From assembly GCF_000876015.1 (NCBI RefSeq), contig NZ_BBQM01000010.1, forward strand, positions 55,362-119,361: DNA of 64,000 nucleotides. Reading direction: 5' to 3'. The position numbers were made by a program, and so were the translations under genes. The notes under the pieces were generated by a model. The model was not told the origin of the DNA and did no database searches. It worked only from the letters and a program-made list of their open reading frames with translations. The stretch is from Cupriavidus basilensis. Lineage in GTDB: Bacteria > Pseudomonadota > Gammaproteobacteria > Burkholderiales > Burkholderiaceae. Positions 52,102-62,351 of this stretch are shown here, piece by piece (within the stretch, counting starts at the first letter, position 1; each line of letters begins with the position of its first letter).

Positions 52102-53426
52102 TGCTGCGTGCCCTCTACAATCTGCTGTGGCTGGTGGCGCTGCCGGTGGCGTTGCTGCGCCTGGTGTGGCGCGCGCGCAAGGAGCCCGGTTACGTGCAGC
52201 ACGTGGGCGAGCGCCTGGGCGCCTATGGCAAGCTGTCCGCGGCTGGTCCCTGGCTGTGGGTCCACGCCGTGTCCGTCGGCGAGACGCGCGCGGCCCAGCC
52301 GCTGATCGAAGCGCTGCTGTCGCAGTATCCGGCTCACCGCCTGCTGCTCACGCACATGACGCCCACGGGCCGCCAGACCGGCGCCCAGCTGTTCGGTGCG
52401 CAGCCGCGCGTGACCCAGTGCTACCTGCCCTATGACCTGCCCTGGCTGGTGCGGCGCTTCCTGCGCTACTTCCGGCCGGCGGCGGGCATGCTGATGGAAA
52501 CCGAGGTCTGGCCCAGCCTGGTGCGCGGCGCGCGCCTGGAGGGCGTGCCGCTGCTGCTGGTCAATGCCCGACTGTCGCCGCGCAGCTACCGGCGCACGGC
52601 GCGCTTCGGGCGGGCCGCCACGGCGATGTACCGCGATTTCACCGAAGTGCTGGCGCAGACGCAGGGCGATGCCGAGCGCTTCCGCGCGCTTGGCCTGCCT
52701 TCCGTTGCCGTCACCGGCAATCTCAAGTTCGACATGCAGCCGCCCGAAGCCGGCCTGCGGCGCGGCCGCCTGCTGCGCGCGGGGTTTGGCGGGCGCGCCG
52801 TGTTCGCCGCCACCAGCACGCGCGACGGCGAGGAGGCGCTGGTGCTGGAAGCGTTCGCACGCTGGCAGGCGCTGGCCGCGGCGGCGCCCGCAGCCGTGCC
52901 GCGCCCGGCCTTGCTGCTGGTGCCGCGCCATCCGCAGCGCTTCGACGAGGTCGCGGCGCTGGTGGCGCGCCACGGGTTCTCGCTCCAGCGCCGCAGCGCG
53001 CTCGGCGACGCCGCCGGCTGGGAACAGTCGGGTTTGCCGGAGCCGGTCACGGCGGACGTGCTGCTGGGCGACTCGATGGGCGAGATGGCGCAGTATTTCG
53101 CCGCCTCCGATATCGCCTTCATCGGTGGCAGCCTGCTGCCGCTGGGTGGCCAGAACCTGATCGAGGCCTGCGCGGCCGGCACGCCGGTGCTGATCGGCCC
53201 GCACACCTTCAACTTCGCGCAGGCGACCGAAGACGCCATCGCCGCCGGGGCCTGCCGGCGCGTGGCCGATGCCGACGACCTGATGCGCACGGCCGCGGCG
53301 GTGCTGGGCGATGCGCCCGGGCTGGCCGCCATGCGCGATGCCGCGCGCGCGTTCTCGGTGCTCCATCGCGGCGCCACGCAGCGGACCCTGGCCGCGCTGG
53401 CGCAGGTGATCCGCGCGGTGCGCTAG
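52101..53426 (+). CDS. waaA: 3-deoxy-D-manno-octulosonic acid transferase
   Basis: The 441-residue GT30 enzyme attaches Kdo to lipid A precursor at the inner membrane. A single N-terminal anchor ([20 protein letters not shown]) precedes [39 protein letters not shown] and [12 protein letters not shown]. The C-terminal half has [35 protein letters not shown] in two parts, and [19 protein letters not shown]. All family motifs are in order. Translationally coupled to waaC by TGATG. Confidence 0.95.
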   Translation: MLRALYNLLWLVALPVALLRLVWRARKEPGYVQHVGERLGAYGKLSAAGPWLWVHAVSVGETRAAQPLIEALLSQYPAHRLLLTHMTPTGRQTGAQLFGAQPRVTQCYLPYDLPWLVRRFLRYFRPAAGMLMETEVWPSLVRGARLEGVPLLLVNARLSPRSYRRTARFGRAATAMYRDFTEVLAQTQGDAERFRALGLPSVAVTGNLKFDMQPPEAGLRRGRLLRAGFGGRAVFAATSTRDGEEALVLEAFARWQALAAAAPAAVPRPALLLVPRHPQRFDEVAALVARHGFSLQRRSALGDAAGWEQSGLPEPVTADVLLGDSMGEMAQYFAASDIAFIGGSLLPLGGQNLIEACAAGTPVLIGPHTFNFAQATEDAIAAGACRRVADADDLMRTAAAVLGDAPGLAAMRDAARAFSVLHRGATQRTLAALAQVIRAVR

Positions 53427-53571
53427 CGCAGGGCGCGGCATGTAGGCCGATGCCTGATGGGCCGCCGCCGCGCGCTTCGCTACACTGTTCCGCGTGAGGG
53501 CCGCTCCCGCGGCCCGCCGCAGGGCGGCGCGGGCAGGCCAGGCCGCACGCCCCCGGAACAGGAGCTACCAG

Positions 53572-54423
53572 ATGCAGAATCCGCGGAATACCCGCCATCG
53601 TCACGTCCGCATGCCGGCCATGCGGGCAGCGCGCGCCGCCTCGGCCTTGCTGCTCGCCGCCGCCCTGGGCGCCTGCGCCACCGGCGCCGCGTCCGATTCG
53701 CCCGGCGCCAGCGCCAGCCTCAACCAGGCGCAGAGCGGCGGCCCCGGCCGCTGGGAACTGATGCGCTGGCAGCAGCCGGACGGCACGCTCAGGCCGGTTC
53801 CGCATGGCGACAACGGCCAGCCCATCATCTTCGAGTTCAACCGCGGCATCGATGCCGCGCAAGGCACGGTGAGCGGCTACAGCGGCTGCAACCGCTTCAC
53901 CGGCGGCTACGGCAAGACCGGGTCCGGCATGCGCTTCGACCGCCTGGCCGGCACGCGCATGGCCTGCATGCCGCCGCGGGGCGAGCTTGAAGCCGCGCTG
54001 CTCAAGGCCATGCAGTCGCCGTTCACCACCGTGGGCACGCAGCCGTCGGCGGGATCGACGGGGCGCCAGATCGTCTGGAAGACCGCCGACGGCGACCTGC
54101 TGCAGTTCGTCGAGCGCGAAGGGGTAGGCCGGCGCGGCGCCAGGGTCGACGCGCAGCAGGCGGGCGGCGTGGAAAAGACCGTCTACGTGGACTCGCAGCG
54201 CGTGGCGTGCAGCGGCATGGGCCGGCAGACCTGCTATCGCGTGAGGGAGAATCCGGACGGGCCCTGGTCGCTCTGGTACGGGCCGATCGAGGGGCTCGAT
54301 TTCGAGCCGGGCGTGGCATACACGCTGCGCGTGCGGGAGACGCGGGTGGAGAACCCGCCCGCGGACGCTTCATCGATCCGCTGGCAACTGCTGGGCGTGG
54401 AGGCGCGCACGCGGGCGAATTGA
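53572..54423 (+). CDS. META and DUF4377 domain lipoprotein
   Basis: The 283-residue protein has a lipoprotein signal (AASALLLAAALGAC, lipobox cysteine about residue 35). A META domain follows (PIIFEFNRGID, VSGYSGCNRFTGGYG, RMACMPPRGELEAALLKAM), then a C-terminal DUF4377 region (KTVYVDSQRVACSGMGRQTC and LWYGPIEGLDFEPG). META domains resemble HslJ, linked to heat-shock and antibiotic tolerance, but the activity of this combination is not known. The ATG at 53572 has CAGGAGCT upstream. It stands alone, converging on tolC. Confidence 0.88.
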   Translation: MQNPRNTRHRHVRMPAMRAARAASALLLAAALGACATGAASDSPGASASLNQAQSGGPGRWELMRWQQPDGTLRPVPHGDNGQPIIFEFNRGIDAAQGTVSGYSGCNRFTGGYGKTGSGMRFDRLAGTRMACMPPRGELEAALLKAMQSPFTTVGTQPSAGSTGRQIVWKTADGDLLQFVEREGVGRRGARVDAQQAGGVEKTVYVDSQRVACSGMGRQTCYRVRENPDGPWSLWYGPIEGLDFEPGVAYTLRVRETRVENPPADASSIRWQLLGVEARTRAN

Positions 54424-54459
54424 GCTTGGGAGATGGACGCCCCTCGCGGCGTCAGATGT

Positions 54460-55962
54460 TCAGCTACGCGGCGCCTGCGCGCCCGCAATGGCTTCCCGCC
54501 GCGGCGCAGGCCGCCGGCCGGCCGGTGCGCTCGCTGGCGCCGCCGTGCCCAGCTTTGCCCTCTCCGGCAACCTGTACATGGACCCCGGCACCGAAGTCAG
54601 CAGCGTATTGATCTGCACCACGTCGTCCTCGGCCAGCGCGCCGGTGGCCGCCTTCAGGCGCAGGCCGTTCATGATGGTGTCGTAGCGCGCCTTGGCCAGG
54701 TCGCGGCGGGTGGAGTACAACTGCGCTTCGGCGTTCAGCACGTCGATGTTGATGCGCACGCCCACCTCGTAGCCGAGCTGGTTGGATTCCACCGCGCTTT
54801 GCGCCGAGTGCTCGGCGGCTTCGAGCGCCTTGACCTGGGCCAGGCCGTTGGACACGCCGGAGTAGCTCTGGCGCGCGCTCTGGGCGGCGGTGCGGCGCGC
54901 GAACTCGAGGTCGCTGGCGGCCTTGTCGGCCAGCGCGATGGTTTCGCGCACGCGCGACTGGATCTGGCCGCCGCTGTAGATCGGCACGTTGAGCTGCACG
55001 CCGATCTGGCCGCTGTTGTAGCGGCTGGCGACGTTGACGGTCTGCGTGGTGGTGCCGGTGGCGTTGTTGAAGCCGTAGGAGGCGACCAGGTCGACCGTGG
55101 GCAGGTGGCCGGCGCGCGCCTTGTTGTATTCGCGCTGGGCCGTGTCGAGGTTGTAGCGGGCCAGGCCGACCTGCGGGTTGGTGTTCTCGGCCTGGCTGGC
55201 CCAGGTGTTCACGTCGGCCGGCATCGGGCCCGGCAGTTCGGCGGCGGGGCGCAGGCCGAGCAGTTCGTCGACGGGCTTGCCGGTGATCTGCTGCAGGTTG
55301 GCGCGCTTGATCTCGAGGTCGCTCTGCGCCGCGATCTCGGTGGAGATGGCGAGGTCGTAGCGGGCCTGGGCGTCGTTGGCGTCGGTGATGGTGGCGGTGC
55401 CGACCTCGAAATTGCGCTTGGCCTGCGCCAGCTGCTCGGCGATGGCCTTTTTCTGCGCGCCGGCCAGGTAGAGGTTGTCCTGCGAGGCCAGCACGTCGAA
55501 GTAGGCCTGCGAGGTGCGCGTGATGAGGTCGAGCTGCGCCTGGCTGAAGCTGACCTCGCCGGCCAGCGCGGCGAGCTCGCCCTGCTTGTAGGTCTCCCAG
55601 CGGTCCCAGCGGAACAGCGGCTGGGTCAGTTGCAGCGCCCAGTTGTTGCCGTTGAGGAAGCGGTCGCCGACGACCGGCGCGGACTGGTCGACCTTGGTGC
55701 GCGAGGCGCCCACCGCGCCGGCGATCTGCGGCAGCAGGCCGGCGCGCCCTTGCGGCAGCTTTTCCTGGCTGGCGGCGAGCTGCGCGCGCGCGCTGGCGAA
55801 CTGCGCGTCGTTGGCCTGGGCATCGCGGTAGACCTGGAGCAGGTCGTCGGCGCCATGCGCGGCCGGCAGGTACAGCAGCGCGAGCAGCGGGGCCGCCAGT
55901 GCCAGGCGCGTCGCGGGCAGGCCACGCGCGGGGAACAGCGCAAACCTCAGCGCAAACCTCAT
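54460..55962 (-). CDS. tolC: TolC-family outer-membrane channel protein
   Basis: The 500-residue protein has a signal peptide (LALAAPLLALLYLPAAHGA) and the TolC repeat structure with AQANDAQFASARAQL, GLLPQIAGAVGAS, LTQPLFRWDRWETYKQGE, and the second half VGLARYNLDTAQREYNKARA, LPTVDLVASYGFNNATG, LNVPIYSGGQIQSRVRE. It would form the trimeric exit duct of efflux pumps and type I secretion. The ATG at 55962 has GGAGATGTC upstream. A 12-bp tandem duplication encodes MRFALRFAL at the N-terminus. The C-terminal ~40 residues after PGSMYRLPE are Ala/Pro/Arg-rich. Confidence 0.93.
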   Translation of the reverse strand: MRFALRFALFPARGLPATRLALAAPLLALLYLPAAHGADDLLQVYRDAQANDAQFASARAQLAASQEKLPQGRAGLLPQIAGAVGASRTKVDQSAPVVGDRFLNGNNWALQLTQPLFRWDRWETYKQGELAALAGEVSFSQAQLDLITRTSQAYFDVLASQDNLYLAGAQKKAIAEQLAQAKRNFEVGTATITDANDAQARYDLAISTEIAAQSDLEIKRANLQQITGKPVDELLGLRPAAELPGPMPADVNTWASQAENTNPQVGLARYNLDTAQREYNKARAGHLPTVDLVASYGFNNATGTTTQTVNVASRYNSGQIGVQLNVPIYSGGQIQSRVRETIALADKAASDLEFARRTAAQSARQSYSGVSNGLAQVKALEAAEHSAQSAVESNQLGYEVGVRINIDVLNAEAQLYSTRRDLAKARYDTIMNGLRLKAATGALAEDDVVQINTLLTSVPGSMYRLPERAKLGTAAPASAPAGRRPAPRREAIAGAQAPRS

Positions 55963-56092
55963 GACATCTCCAGTCGGCCGGCCGGCGGGCGCGGCTTGCG
56001 TTTGCATCGATCAGCGTTCAAGGGGAGCGGCGCCGCCAGCCTGCCGGCGCCGCGATAAAGGACCAAAAAGGACGAAAGCGACTGCTGCGCGG

Positions 56093-56416
<324 letters not shown>

Positions 56417-56430
56417 GTGGCCCGTCCCGT

Positions 56431-57084
56431 TCAGAAGTGGAAGCGCGACGGCTGCTCGGCGCCGGTCAGCGGCGCGACCACGGTCTCGAACAGGTTGATG
56501 GTCTTGTATTCGGTCTCGCTCACGCGCGTGATGATCTGCGCTTCCATCGCGGGCTGCGTGCCGACGAAGGCGGCGATGCGCCCGCCGACCTTGACCTGCG
56601 ACAGGATCGAAGCCGGCACCGAGGGCAGGGCGCCGGAGATGCAGATCACGTCGTAAGGCGCGCCCGCGGCCCAGCCGGCGGCGGCATTGCCTTCGGCCAC
56701 GTCGACGTTGGTCACGCCGGCGTCGGCGAGGTTCTTGCGGGCCAGCGCGGCCAGCTCCGGCAGGATGTCCACGGTCAGCACGTGGCGCGCGCGGTGGGCC
56801 AGCAGGGCGGCCATGTAGCCGGAGCCGGCGCCGATCTCGAGCACCTGCTCGTGCTTGCGCACGGCGAGTTCCTGCAGGATGCGGGCCTCGACGCGCGGCG
56901 CCAGCATGTTCTGGCCGCCCGGCAGGGGGATTTCCATGTCGACGAAGGCCAGCGCGGCATACCCCTGCGGCACGAATTGTTCCCGCTTGACCACGGCCAG
57001 CAGGTCCAGAATTTCCTGGTCCAGCACATCCCACGGGCGGATTTGCTGTTCGATCATATTGAATCGGGCTTTCTCGAGATCCAT
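56431..57084 (-). CDS. pcm: protein-L-isoaspartate O-methyltransferase family protein
   Basis: The 217-residue SAM enzyme starts [20 protein letters not shown]. It has [46 protein letters not shown] (SAM motif I) and [17 protein letters not shown]. It repairs isoaspartyl residues or is a closely related methyltransferase; the family [12 protein letters not shown] start is a subtype common in proteobacteria next to rhodanese and tolC. ATG at 57084 is preceded by AAGGAATGG. The MLAPR site is slightly different from the usual TISQP substrate loop, so repair activity is likely but not proven. Confidence 0.85.
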   Translation of the reverse strand: MDLEKARFNMIEQQIRPWDVLDQEILDLLAVVKREQFVPQGYAALAFVDMEIPLPGGQNMLAPRVEARILQELAVRKHEQVLEIGAGSGYMAALLAHRARHVLTVDILPELAALARKNLADAGVTNVDVAEGNAAAGWAAGAPYDVICISGALPSVPASILSQVKVGGRIAAFVGTQPAMEAQIITRVSETEYKTINLFETVVAPLTGAEQPSRFHF

Positions 57085-57424
57085 CTTGCCATTCCTTCCA
57101 GTGCCAACCGCTAGTTCAGTTCTGAGTCCGGCCGCGCGGTGCAAAGGGCCGGGGAAATCCATCCAAACCTGGGATTTTAACCCCTCGCCAAGGCAGTTGC
57201 GCGACGCGCATGGGCCGATTTGTGGCTCGCATGCCGCAATCCGGCCATCCCGTCGCCGCGGCAGCGCTCTCGTGCTGGCCGTGCGCGCCGGTATCCGGTG
57301 GCGCCGATGCGCGCGATGCCCTGGCCGCCTCGCCTCGCCCGCGCGCGCACCAGCGCCCGCCGCATCTCGCCCGAGACCTTGTCCTCGCCCTTGTGCGAGG
57401 CCCGGCTGCGCTTCCCGCACCGGA
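57085..57424. other. 340-base spacer between the TetR gene and pcm
   Basis: No well-supported gene. A minus-strand frame of 83 very basic residues starts at the TetR stop (ATGA overlap) and runs to 57177; it has no family features. GTTAAAAT on the minus strand near 57175-57182 could be a -10 for pcm. The rest is G/C-rich. Confidence 0.45.
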
Positions 57425-58228
57425 TCATTCGGTCTCCGGCGGCCGCGTCGGCGGGGCCGCCGCGTCCTGCTGCGTCTGGGTCCGCTCCAGCGCTGCGCGT
57501 TGTTCCTGCTGTTCCTGCAGCATCAATTCCCAGACGTAGGGCCCGACCTTGGGCGGCAGGGGCGTATCGCGCGCCGCGCCCGTGGTCAGGCCGAACAGCA
57601 GCATCTGCAGCAGGTTGTCGATGAACGCCTCGGGATCGATCTCGAGGTTCGAGAACGTCCCGAACCCGCGCTGCCACAGCATCAGGAACATCAGCGGCGC
57701 GCAGATCAGCGAGCTGGTGGGGTTGGCCGGCACGGCGCGCAACTCGCCGCGCGCCGTGCCGCGCGCCAGCACGCGGGCGAACAGCTCGTCTCCCGGCACC
57801 GTCACTTCCTCGTGGTAGAAGCGGGCGATGTCGGGGAAGTGATTCGCCTCGGCCATGATGAGCTTGGTCAGCCCCGCCACCGGCGTGGCGCCGATCAGGC
57901 CCCACCAGCCGCGCAGCAGTTCGCGCAGCAGCTCGGCGGTGCTGCCCTCGAAGCGCTCCACCAGGTCGACCCCGCGGGCCAGCGCGGGCCCCAGGTTCTC
58001 CCGCACCACCGTCTTGAACAGCTCTTCCTTGTTGGCAAAGTACAGATACACCGTGCCCTTGGACACGCCCGCCGCCGCCGCGACATCTTCCAGGCGGGTG
58101 GCGGCGTAGCCGCGTTCGACAAACAGCTCGAGCGCCGCGGCCACCAGTTCCTGCGGGCGCGCGGCCTTGCGGCGGGCCCAGCGCTTGGGGTTCGCCGCGG
58201 CTTGATTCTGGTCTGGGGACTTGTTCAC
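57425..58228 (-). CDS. TetR/AcrR family transcriptional regulator
   Basis: The 267-residue protein has the TetR helix-turn-helix near residues 25-70: [49 protein letters not shown]. The C-terminal ligand and dimer part ([20 protein letters not shown]) is followed by a Gln-rich tail ([18 protein letters not shown]). The start is taken as GTG at 58228, reading VNKSPDQN; no strong ribosome site is seen. It sits in the same direction as pcm-rhodanese-tolC, so tolC or an efflux system is a possible target. Ligand unknown. Confidence 0.88.
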   Translation of the reverse strand: MNKSPDQNQAAANPKRWARRKAARPQELVAAALELFVERGYAATRLEDVAAAAGVSKGTVYLYFANKEELFKTVVRENLGPALARGVDLVERFEGSTAELLRELLRGWWGLIGATPVAGLTKLIMAEANHFPDIARFYHEEVTVPGDELFARVLARGTARGELRAVPANPTSSLICAPLMFLMLWQRGFGTFSNLEIDPEAFIDNLLQMLLFGLTTGAARDTPLPPKVGPYVWELMLQEQQEQRAALERTQTQQDAAAPPTRPPETE

Positions 58229-58281
58229 TTGGGGCGCGGCGCGCCTGGGCCGGCGCGTTCTTGGCGAGACATGTCGATAAA

Positions 58282-58295
58282 TAACCCTTGGGTCA
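58282..58295 (-). promoter_or_regulatory. candidate operator upstream of the TetR gene
   Basis: The minus strand reads TGACCC-AA-GGGTTA, a 14-bp palindrome with one mismatch, 54 bases before the TetR start and in the shared region with the divergent YkgJ gene. Its position and shape fit TetR autoregulation, but binding is not shown. Confidence 0.35.
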
Positions 58296-58441
58296 GTAAT
58301 GTAGTGGAGCGGAGGGGAGGCGGTCAAGCCGGCATGCGCGCCATCGCCACCCCGTCCGAGGGGTGCCGTGGCGCGGTGCGACGCAACAGGCTTGGGGCAC
58401 AATACGGCCTGCCGGATCCGCTCCGTGCCCGAACCTTTGCC

Positions 58442-58753
58442 ATGTCCGCCCAGCCTGAATTCTCCTGCCGTCCCGATTGCGGCGCTTGCTGCACCGCGCC
58501 GTCGATCACGTCGCCCATCCCCGGCATGCCGCACGGCAAGCCGGCCGGCGTGCCGTGCGTGCAGCTGCTGCCGGACCGCCGCTGCGCGATCTTCGGGCAG
58601 CCTTCGCGGCCGGCGTTCTGCGCGGGGCTCAGGCCCGCCGCCGACATGTGCGGCACTTCGCGCGGGCAGGCGCTGGCATGGCTGGCGCGCCTGGAGGCCG
58701 CCACGGCGCCCGCGCCGGACGCCGCGGTCCGCCGAATGCAAGGAAACCAATGA
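58442..58753 (+). CDS. YkgJ family cysteine-cluster protein
   Basis: The 103-residue protein has the pattern [12 protein letters not shown], then [19 protein letters not shown] and DMCG, eight cysteines in the UPF0153/YkgJ arrangement thought to bind a zinc or iron-sulfur centre. No enzymatic role is established. The ATG at 58442 matches the family start. It overlaps the next gene by four bases. Confidence 0.87.
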   Translation: MSAQPEFSCRPDCGACCTAPSITSPIPGMPHGKPAGVPCVQLLPDRRCAIFGQPSRPAFCAGLRPAADMCGTSRGQALAWLARLEAATAPAPDAAVRRMQGNQ

Positions 58754-59313
58754 TGGTCACGATGACTCGCCGGCGCTGGCTGGCAGCAACCGGCACCGCC
58801 GCGCTCGCCGCCGCGATGGCGGGCTGCGCCATGTTCGGCAACGACTACACCTTCTCGCAAAGCCAGTTGCAGGCCGCGCTGGAGCGCAAGTTCCCGTTCA
58901 ACAAGCGCTACATGGAGCTGTTCGACATCCAGCTCGCCAACCCGCGCCTCACGCTCGACGCCGAGCGCAACCGCGTGAACGTGCAGTTCGACGCCACCAT
59001 CGACAACCGCCTGTTCTTCCGCCAGCCGCTGGCCGGCCGCTTCGCGCTCGACAGCGGCTTGCGCTACGACGCGCCCAGCCGCTCGCTGGTGCTGCAGGAC
59101 CCGCAGGTGCAGCAGTTCGACGTCAGCGGCCTGCCGCAGCAGTTCACGCGCCAGCTCAACGCGCTGGGCGGCATCCTGGCCGAGCAGTTGCTGCAGGGCT
59201 ATCCGCTCTATACCTTTCGCCCCGACCAGTTGCGCCTTGCCGGCAGCAGTGTCGAGCCCGGTACAATCACCGTCTTGCCGGACGGGATCAACGTCAAGAT
59301 CAACCGCCCGTGA
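58750..59313 (+). CDS. DUF1439 lipoprotein
   Basis: The 187-residue protein starts with an Arg-rich signal ([21 protein letters not shown]) with lipobox cysteine near residue 26; the twin Arg and lipobox suggest Sec or Tat export and lipidation. The mature part has [18 protein letters not shown] and [19 protein letters not shown], typical of the DUF1439 (YceB-like) family. E. coli YceB is a predicted lipoprotein of unknown function. Translationally coupled to the YkgJ gene (ATGA). Confidence 0.87.
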   Translation: MMVTMTRRRWLAATGTAALAAAMAGCAMFGNDYTFSQSQLQAALERKFPFNKRYMELFDIQLANPRLTLDAERNRVNVQFDATIDNRLFFRQPLAGRFALDSGLRYDAPSRSLVLQDPQVQQFDVSGLPQQFTRQLNALGGILAEQLLQGYPLYTFRPDQLRLAGSSVEPGTITVLPDGINVKINRP

Positions 59314-59438
59314 GCGTCGCGCGCGGCTGACCGCGGGCGCGTTCGCGGCGTCTTCATGGCGCGGCGGTTTTCCCCTGGCGGCCTTTCGACGATGCTCCGG
59401 TTTCTTTCCTTTTCATTCCTTCGCCCCAACCAACCAGC

Positions 59439-60320
59439 ATGGATATTGCGCTCGCCCTGAAAGCCGTGATCCTCGGCATCGTCGAAGGACTGACCGAGTT
59501 CCTGCCCATCTCCAGCACCGGCCACCTGATCCTGGCCGGCCAGCTGCTCGACTTCAACGACGAGAAAGGCAAGATCTTCGAAATCGTGATCCAGTTCGGC
59601 GCCATCCTCGCCGTGTGCTGGGAATTCCGCCACCGCATCACCAGCGTGGTGGGCGGGCTGGCCAGCGACGAGAAGGCGCGCCGCTTCGCCGTCAACGTGA
59701 TCGTCGCCACGGTGCCGGCGATCATGCTGGCGCTGGTGTTCGGCAAATGGATCAAGGCCCATCTGTTCAACCCGGTCACCGTGGCCACCGCCTTCATCGT
59801 CGGCGGCGTGGTGATCCTGTGGGCCGAATGGCGCGAGGCGCATCGCGGCCGCGTCTCGCACCCGGCCGGCAACGCGCTGCTGGAAGCCGCCAAGGCCGGC
59901 GCGCCGCGCATCGAGTCGGTGGACGACCTCAACTGGCGCGACGCCGTCAAGGTCGGCCTGGCGCAATGCTTCGCGCTGATCCCGGGCACCTCGCGCTCCG
60001 GCGCCACCATCATCGGCGGCATGCTGTTCGGGCTGTCGCGCCAGGTGGCGACCGAGTTCTCGTTCTTCCTGGCGATCCCGGTGATCTTCGGCGCCACCGT
60101 CTACGAGCTGTACAAGGCCCGCGCGCTGCTGTCCGCCGACGATCTCGGCGTGTTCGCGGTCGGTTTCGTGTTCGCGTTCCTGTCGGCCTTCCTGTGCGTG
60201 CGCTGGCTGCTGCGCTTCGTCGCCACCCACGACTTCAAGCCGTTCGCGTGGTACCGCATCGTGTTCGGCGTGATCGTGCTGATCACCGCCTACACGGGGA
60301 TGATCGCCTGGCACGCCTGA
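59439..60320 (+). CDS. uppP: undecaprenyl-diphosphatase
   Basis: The 293-residue BacA-type protein recycles undecaprenyl diphosphate to the monophosphate, the carrier used by every lipid-linked glycan pathway in this window. The two catalytic repeats are [17 protein letters not shown] and [16 protein letters not shown], and about eight membrane helices are visible. It lies alone between the DUF1439 lipoprotein gene and a bidirectional terminator. Its presence near the glycan clusters is common in this group but may be coincidence. Confidence 0.95.
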   Translation: MDIALALKAVILGIVEGLTEFLPISSTGHLILAGQLLDFNDEKGKIFEIVIQFGAILAVCWEFRHRITSVVGGLASDEKARRFAVNVIVATVPAIMLALVFGKWIKAHLFNPVTVATAFIVGGVVILWAEWREAHRGRVSHPAGNALLEAAKAGAPRIESVDDLNWRDAVKVGLAQCFALIPGTSRSGATIIGGMLFGLSRQVATEFSFFLAIPVIFGATVYELYKARALLSADDLGVFAVGFVFAFLSAFLCVRWLLRFVATHDFKPFAWYRIVFGVIVLITAYTGMIAWHA

Positions 60321-60342
60321 AGCGGGCGGCTGGCGCGAGCGC

Positions 60343-60378
60343 AAAAAAAAGCGTGGCTGCAAGTAGCCACGCTTTTTT
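60343..60378. terminator. bidirectional intrinsic terminator between uppP and trmB
   Basis: AGCGTGGCT-GCAAGT-AGCCACGCT is a perfect 9-bp stem (60350-60358 with 60365-60373), with an A-run before it and a T-run after it. It can therefore end transcripts from both convergent genes. Confidence 0.93.
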
Positions 60379-60424
60379 CATTGGCTCGACGCCAGGCCCA
60401 TTTCGGGCCCGCTTCAGGCCTGTT

Positions 60425-61183
60425 CTAGGCCCGCTTGCGGAACACGACATCCCACACCCCGTGCCCGAGCCGCACGCCGCGGCGCTCGAACTTGGTGACG
60501 GGGCGATAGTCCGGCCGCGGCGCGAAGCCGCCCGGCGCATCCGAGGTGTTTTCCAGCGCCGGCTCGCCCGACAGCACTTCCACCATCTGGTGGGCGTACT
60601 CCTCCCAGTCCGTCGCGCAATGCAGGTAGCCGCCCGGCTTGAGCCGGCTCGCCAGCAGCTTCACCAGCGGCGGTTGCACCAGGCGGCGCTTGTTGTGGCG
60701 CTTCTTGTGCCAGGGATCGGGGAAGAAGATGTGCACGCCGTCCAGGCAGCCGTCGGTCAGCATGTGCGCGATGACCTCGACCGCATCGTGCGGCATGATC
60801 CGCACATTCTCGATGCCGCGCTCGCCGATCAGCTTGAGCAGCGCGCCCACGCCCGGCTCGTGCACCTCGCAGCCCAGGAAGTTGTCCTGCGGGCGCAGCT
60901 GCGCGATATGCGCGGTGGTCTCGCCCATGCCGAAGCCGATCTCCAGGATCGCCGGCGCGGCGCGGCCGAACGTGGCTTCCCAGTCCAGCGGCTGCGGCGC
61001 GTAGGGCAGGATGAAACGCGGGCCCAGGTCGTCGATGGCGCGCTGCTGCCCGGTGGAAGTCCGCCCCGCGCGGCGCACGAACGAGCGGATGCGGCGCGGA
61101 TGCGCCACGGCGGCGGCCTGGTCGGGCGCGTTGCCGGCATCGTCGGCCGGCGTCGGGTCGGAACTGGGGTCTTGGGGAAGCAT
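60425..61183 (-). CDS. trmB: tRNA (guanine-N7)-methyltransferase
   Basis: The 252-residue SAM enzyme methylates G46 of t[20 protein letters not shown] is the SAM motif; [31 protein letters not shown] (the diagnostic PDPWxKKRHxKRR) and [13 protein letters not shown] follow. ATG at 61183 gives MLPQDPSSD; about 40 residues of low-complexity lead precede the domain. It lies 76 bases downstream of tRNA-Gly in the same direction and may be read from the tRNA promoter. Confidence 0.95.
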   Translation of the reverse strand: MLPQDPSSDPTPADDAGNAPDQAAAVAHPRRIRSFVRRAGRTSTGQQRAIDDLGPRFILPYAPQPLDWEATFGRAAPAILEIGFGMGETTAHIAQLRPQDNFLGCEVHEPGVGALLKLIGERGIENVRIMPHDAVEVIAHMLTDGCLDGVHIFFPDPWHKKRHNKRRLVQPPLVKLLASRLKPGGYLHCATDWEEYAHQMVEVLSGEPALENTSDAPGGFAPRPDYRPVTKFERRGVRLGHGVWDVVFRKRA

Positions 61184-61259
61184 GGCAACAAAAAAGCCGC
61201 CGGGCGAAGCCTGGTCGGTCGATGACCAGGTGGCGAAGGCGGCTCGTCTCAATTCGAGG

Positions 61260-61334
61260 TGGAGCGGGCGATGGGAATCGAACCCACGTCTTTAGCTTGG
61301 GAAGCTAAGGTAATGGCCATTATACGACGCCCGC
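61260..61334 (-). tRNA. tRNA-Gly (anticodon CCC)
   Basis: The minus strand folds as a tRNA: acceptor GCGGGCG pairs with CGCCCGC; the anticodon arm TTAGC-TTCCCAA-GCTAA gives anticodon CCC; the T arm reads GTGGG-TTCGATT-CCCAT region; CCA is encoded at 61262-61260. The loop CTTCCCAAG is the same as in E. coli glyU. It reads GGG codons. Confidence 0.95.
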
Positions 61335-61537
61335 GAACCCGCCATTCTATGCGGGATTCCTGGGATTGTGCAAGCGTTGGAAGTGTTTGCTGCATGCGAA
61401 AGTGTATCCACTACCATTCGGCTTGCTGCATTCGCTTTGTCTGGAGGCAATCCTCAATGGCCATTCAGCTCTGCGCTACATAACGGCTGATTCCGAGCCC
61501 GGAGCGGTCGCCAGCCCCGTTGGCAGGAGCTGCGTGG
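61335..61537. other. 203-base region between tRNA-Gly and the accessory genes
   Basis: Apart from the tRNA promoter I see no gene. Composition becomes more AT-rich from about 61370 rightward, the transition into accessory DNA. Confidence 0.45.
61344..61373 (-). promoter_or_regulatory. promoter of tRNA-Gly
   Basis: On the minus strand TTGCAC (61373-61368) and TAGAAT (61349-61344) are separated by 18 bases, with the tRNA 5' end ten bases after the -10. CCCGC and GCGGG flank the -10 as an inverted repeat (61338-61355). Confidence 0.65.
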
Positions 61538-61981
61538 CTATTTCGCGACCGCCCCGTGCAGCGCGGGCAGCGCCATGTAGCCCGCCTGGATCGCAGCAAC
61601 GCAACATCCCAGAAGAACAAACATCAACACCACTGCGCATTCGAACAGCGCAAGTTTCATCGACCACCAGCGTTTAGCCGTCTGTTTCAGGCACGCGACG
61701 CGCGTGCCCCCGATCGGCGGATAGTCAGCGAGCGCACGTGCCTTCTCAGGGAGAGCGCGTTGCGTGCGAAAGGCGCGAAGAAACGCTGCGCCGTTGAACC
61801 AGGCGGCAAGCACCGCCATCGCCCATACGCCGCAGCCGACAATAGTTGTTGACGTCGCGGGATTGCCGCCCAGGCTGCCGTGTAGAAAGACCGTTCCGAT
61901 GAAGCCAAGCACCGCCATCACGGACAGATTTCTCAGAAACGTCAGGTATGCGTCGCGCCCTGTTTCAGTCTGCAGAAACAT
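61538..61981 (-). CDS. hypothetical small membrane protein
   Basis: The 147-residue protein has about three or four hydrophobic helices (LSVMAVLGFIGTVFLHGSL, IVGCGVWAMAVLAAWFNGAA, ALFECAVVLMFVLLGCCVAA). I do not recognise a family. ATG at 61981 with AAGGAGCC upstream is well placed; a longer frame from 62035 has no support. It lies downstream of the transposase remnant and the propeller-like protein in the same direction, so it could share their transcript. A membrane partner role is conceivable but not shown. Confidence 0.6.
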   Translation of the reverse strand: MFLQTETGRDAYLTFLRNLSVMAVLGFIGTVFLHGSLGGNPATSTTIVGCGVWAMAVLAAWFNGAAFLRAFRTQRALPEKARALADYPPIGGTRVACLKQTAKRWWSMKLALFECAVVLMFVLLGCCVAAIQAGYMALPALHGAVAK

Positions 61982-62054
61982 CTTCTTTGGCTCCTTGTTG
62001 CCTGTTGAGTGAGCCCAGCGCACGGCCGGATCCATGTGGATGGGCTGGACTGGC

Positions 62055-62292
62055 TCGGGCTGGCGCGCGCCTCATCCGGCTCGGCCAGCGCCTGCGTGGC
62101 GCTCTGCCGCCAGTTGACCAGATCCTGCAGGTACACCCCGTTGGCACGACACCAGGCGCTCTTGGCTGCCTCGTCCATGGCAGCGGTGGTCAGCACCGCG
62201 TCGAACCGGGCGGCCGCTGTCCAAGTCCGCTCGCGAGCGGGCTTGGACAGCGACTCGCTGCGCCAGCGCTCTAGGGTATACCACACGCTCAC
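62055..62292 (-). pseudogene. IS3-type transposase OrfA remnant
   Basis: About 79 residues (ARERTWTAAARFDAVLTTAA, SAWCRANGVYLQDLVNW, ALAEPDEARASP) look like the N-terminal helix-turn-helix part of a transposase OrfA common in Burkholderiales. The usual continuation rich in Lys/Glu/Leu is missing; the frame instead reads unrelated sequence. No OrfB and no terminal inverted repeats are evident. It is a broken fragment marking past IS activity. Confidence 0.55.
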
Positions 62293-62351
62293 ACGGTCAG
62301 TTCGGCGCTGCCGACGTTGTTTTGAACACCATCCTTAGTTTTCTTGATAGT

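Noticed and set aside
57177..57429. 83-residue basic frame downstream of the TetR gene with an ATGA overlap
   Set aside because: The overlap is attractive, but the protein is almost only Arg/Ala/Gly/His, with no recognisable family; kept as spacer.
61260..61537. tRNA-Gly as an integration site for the accessory genes on its right
   Set aside because: The accessory DNA lies on the 5' side of the tRNA; no integrase and no direct repeat of the tRNA 3' end were seen.
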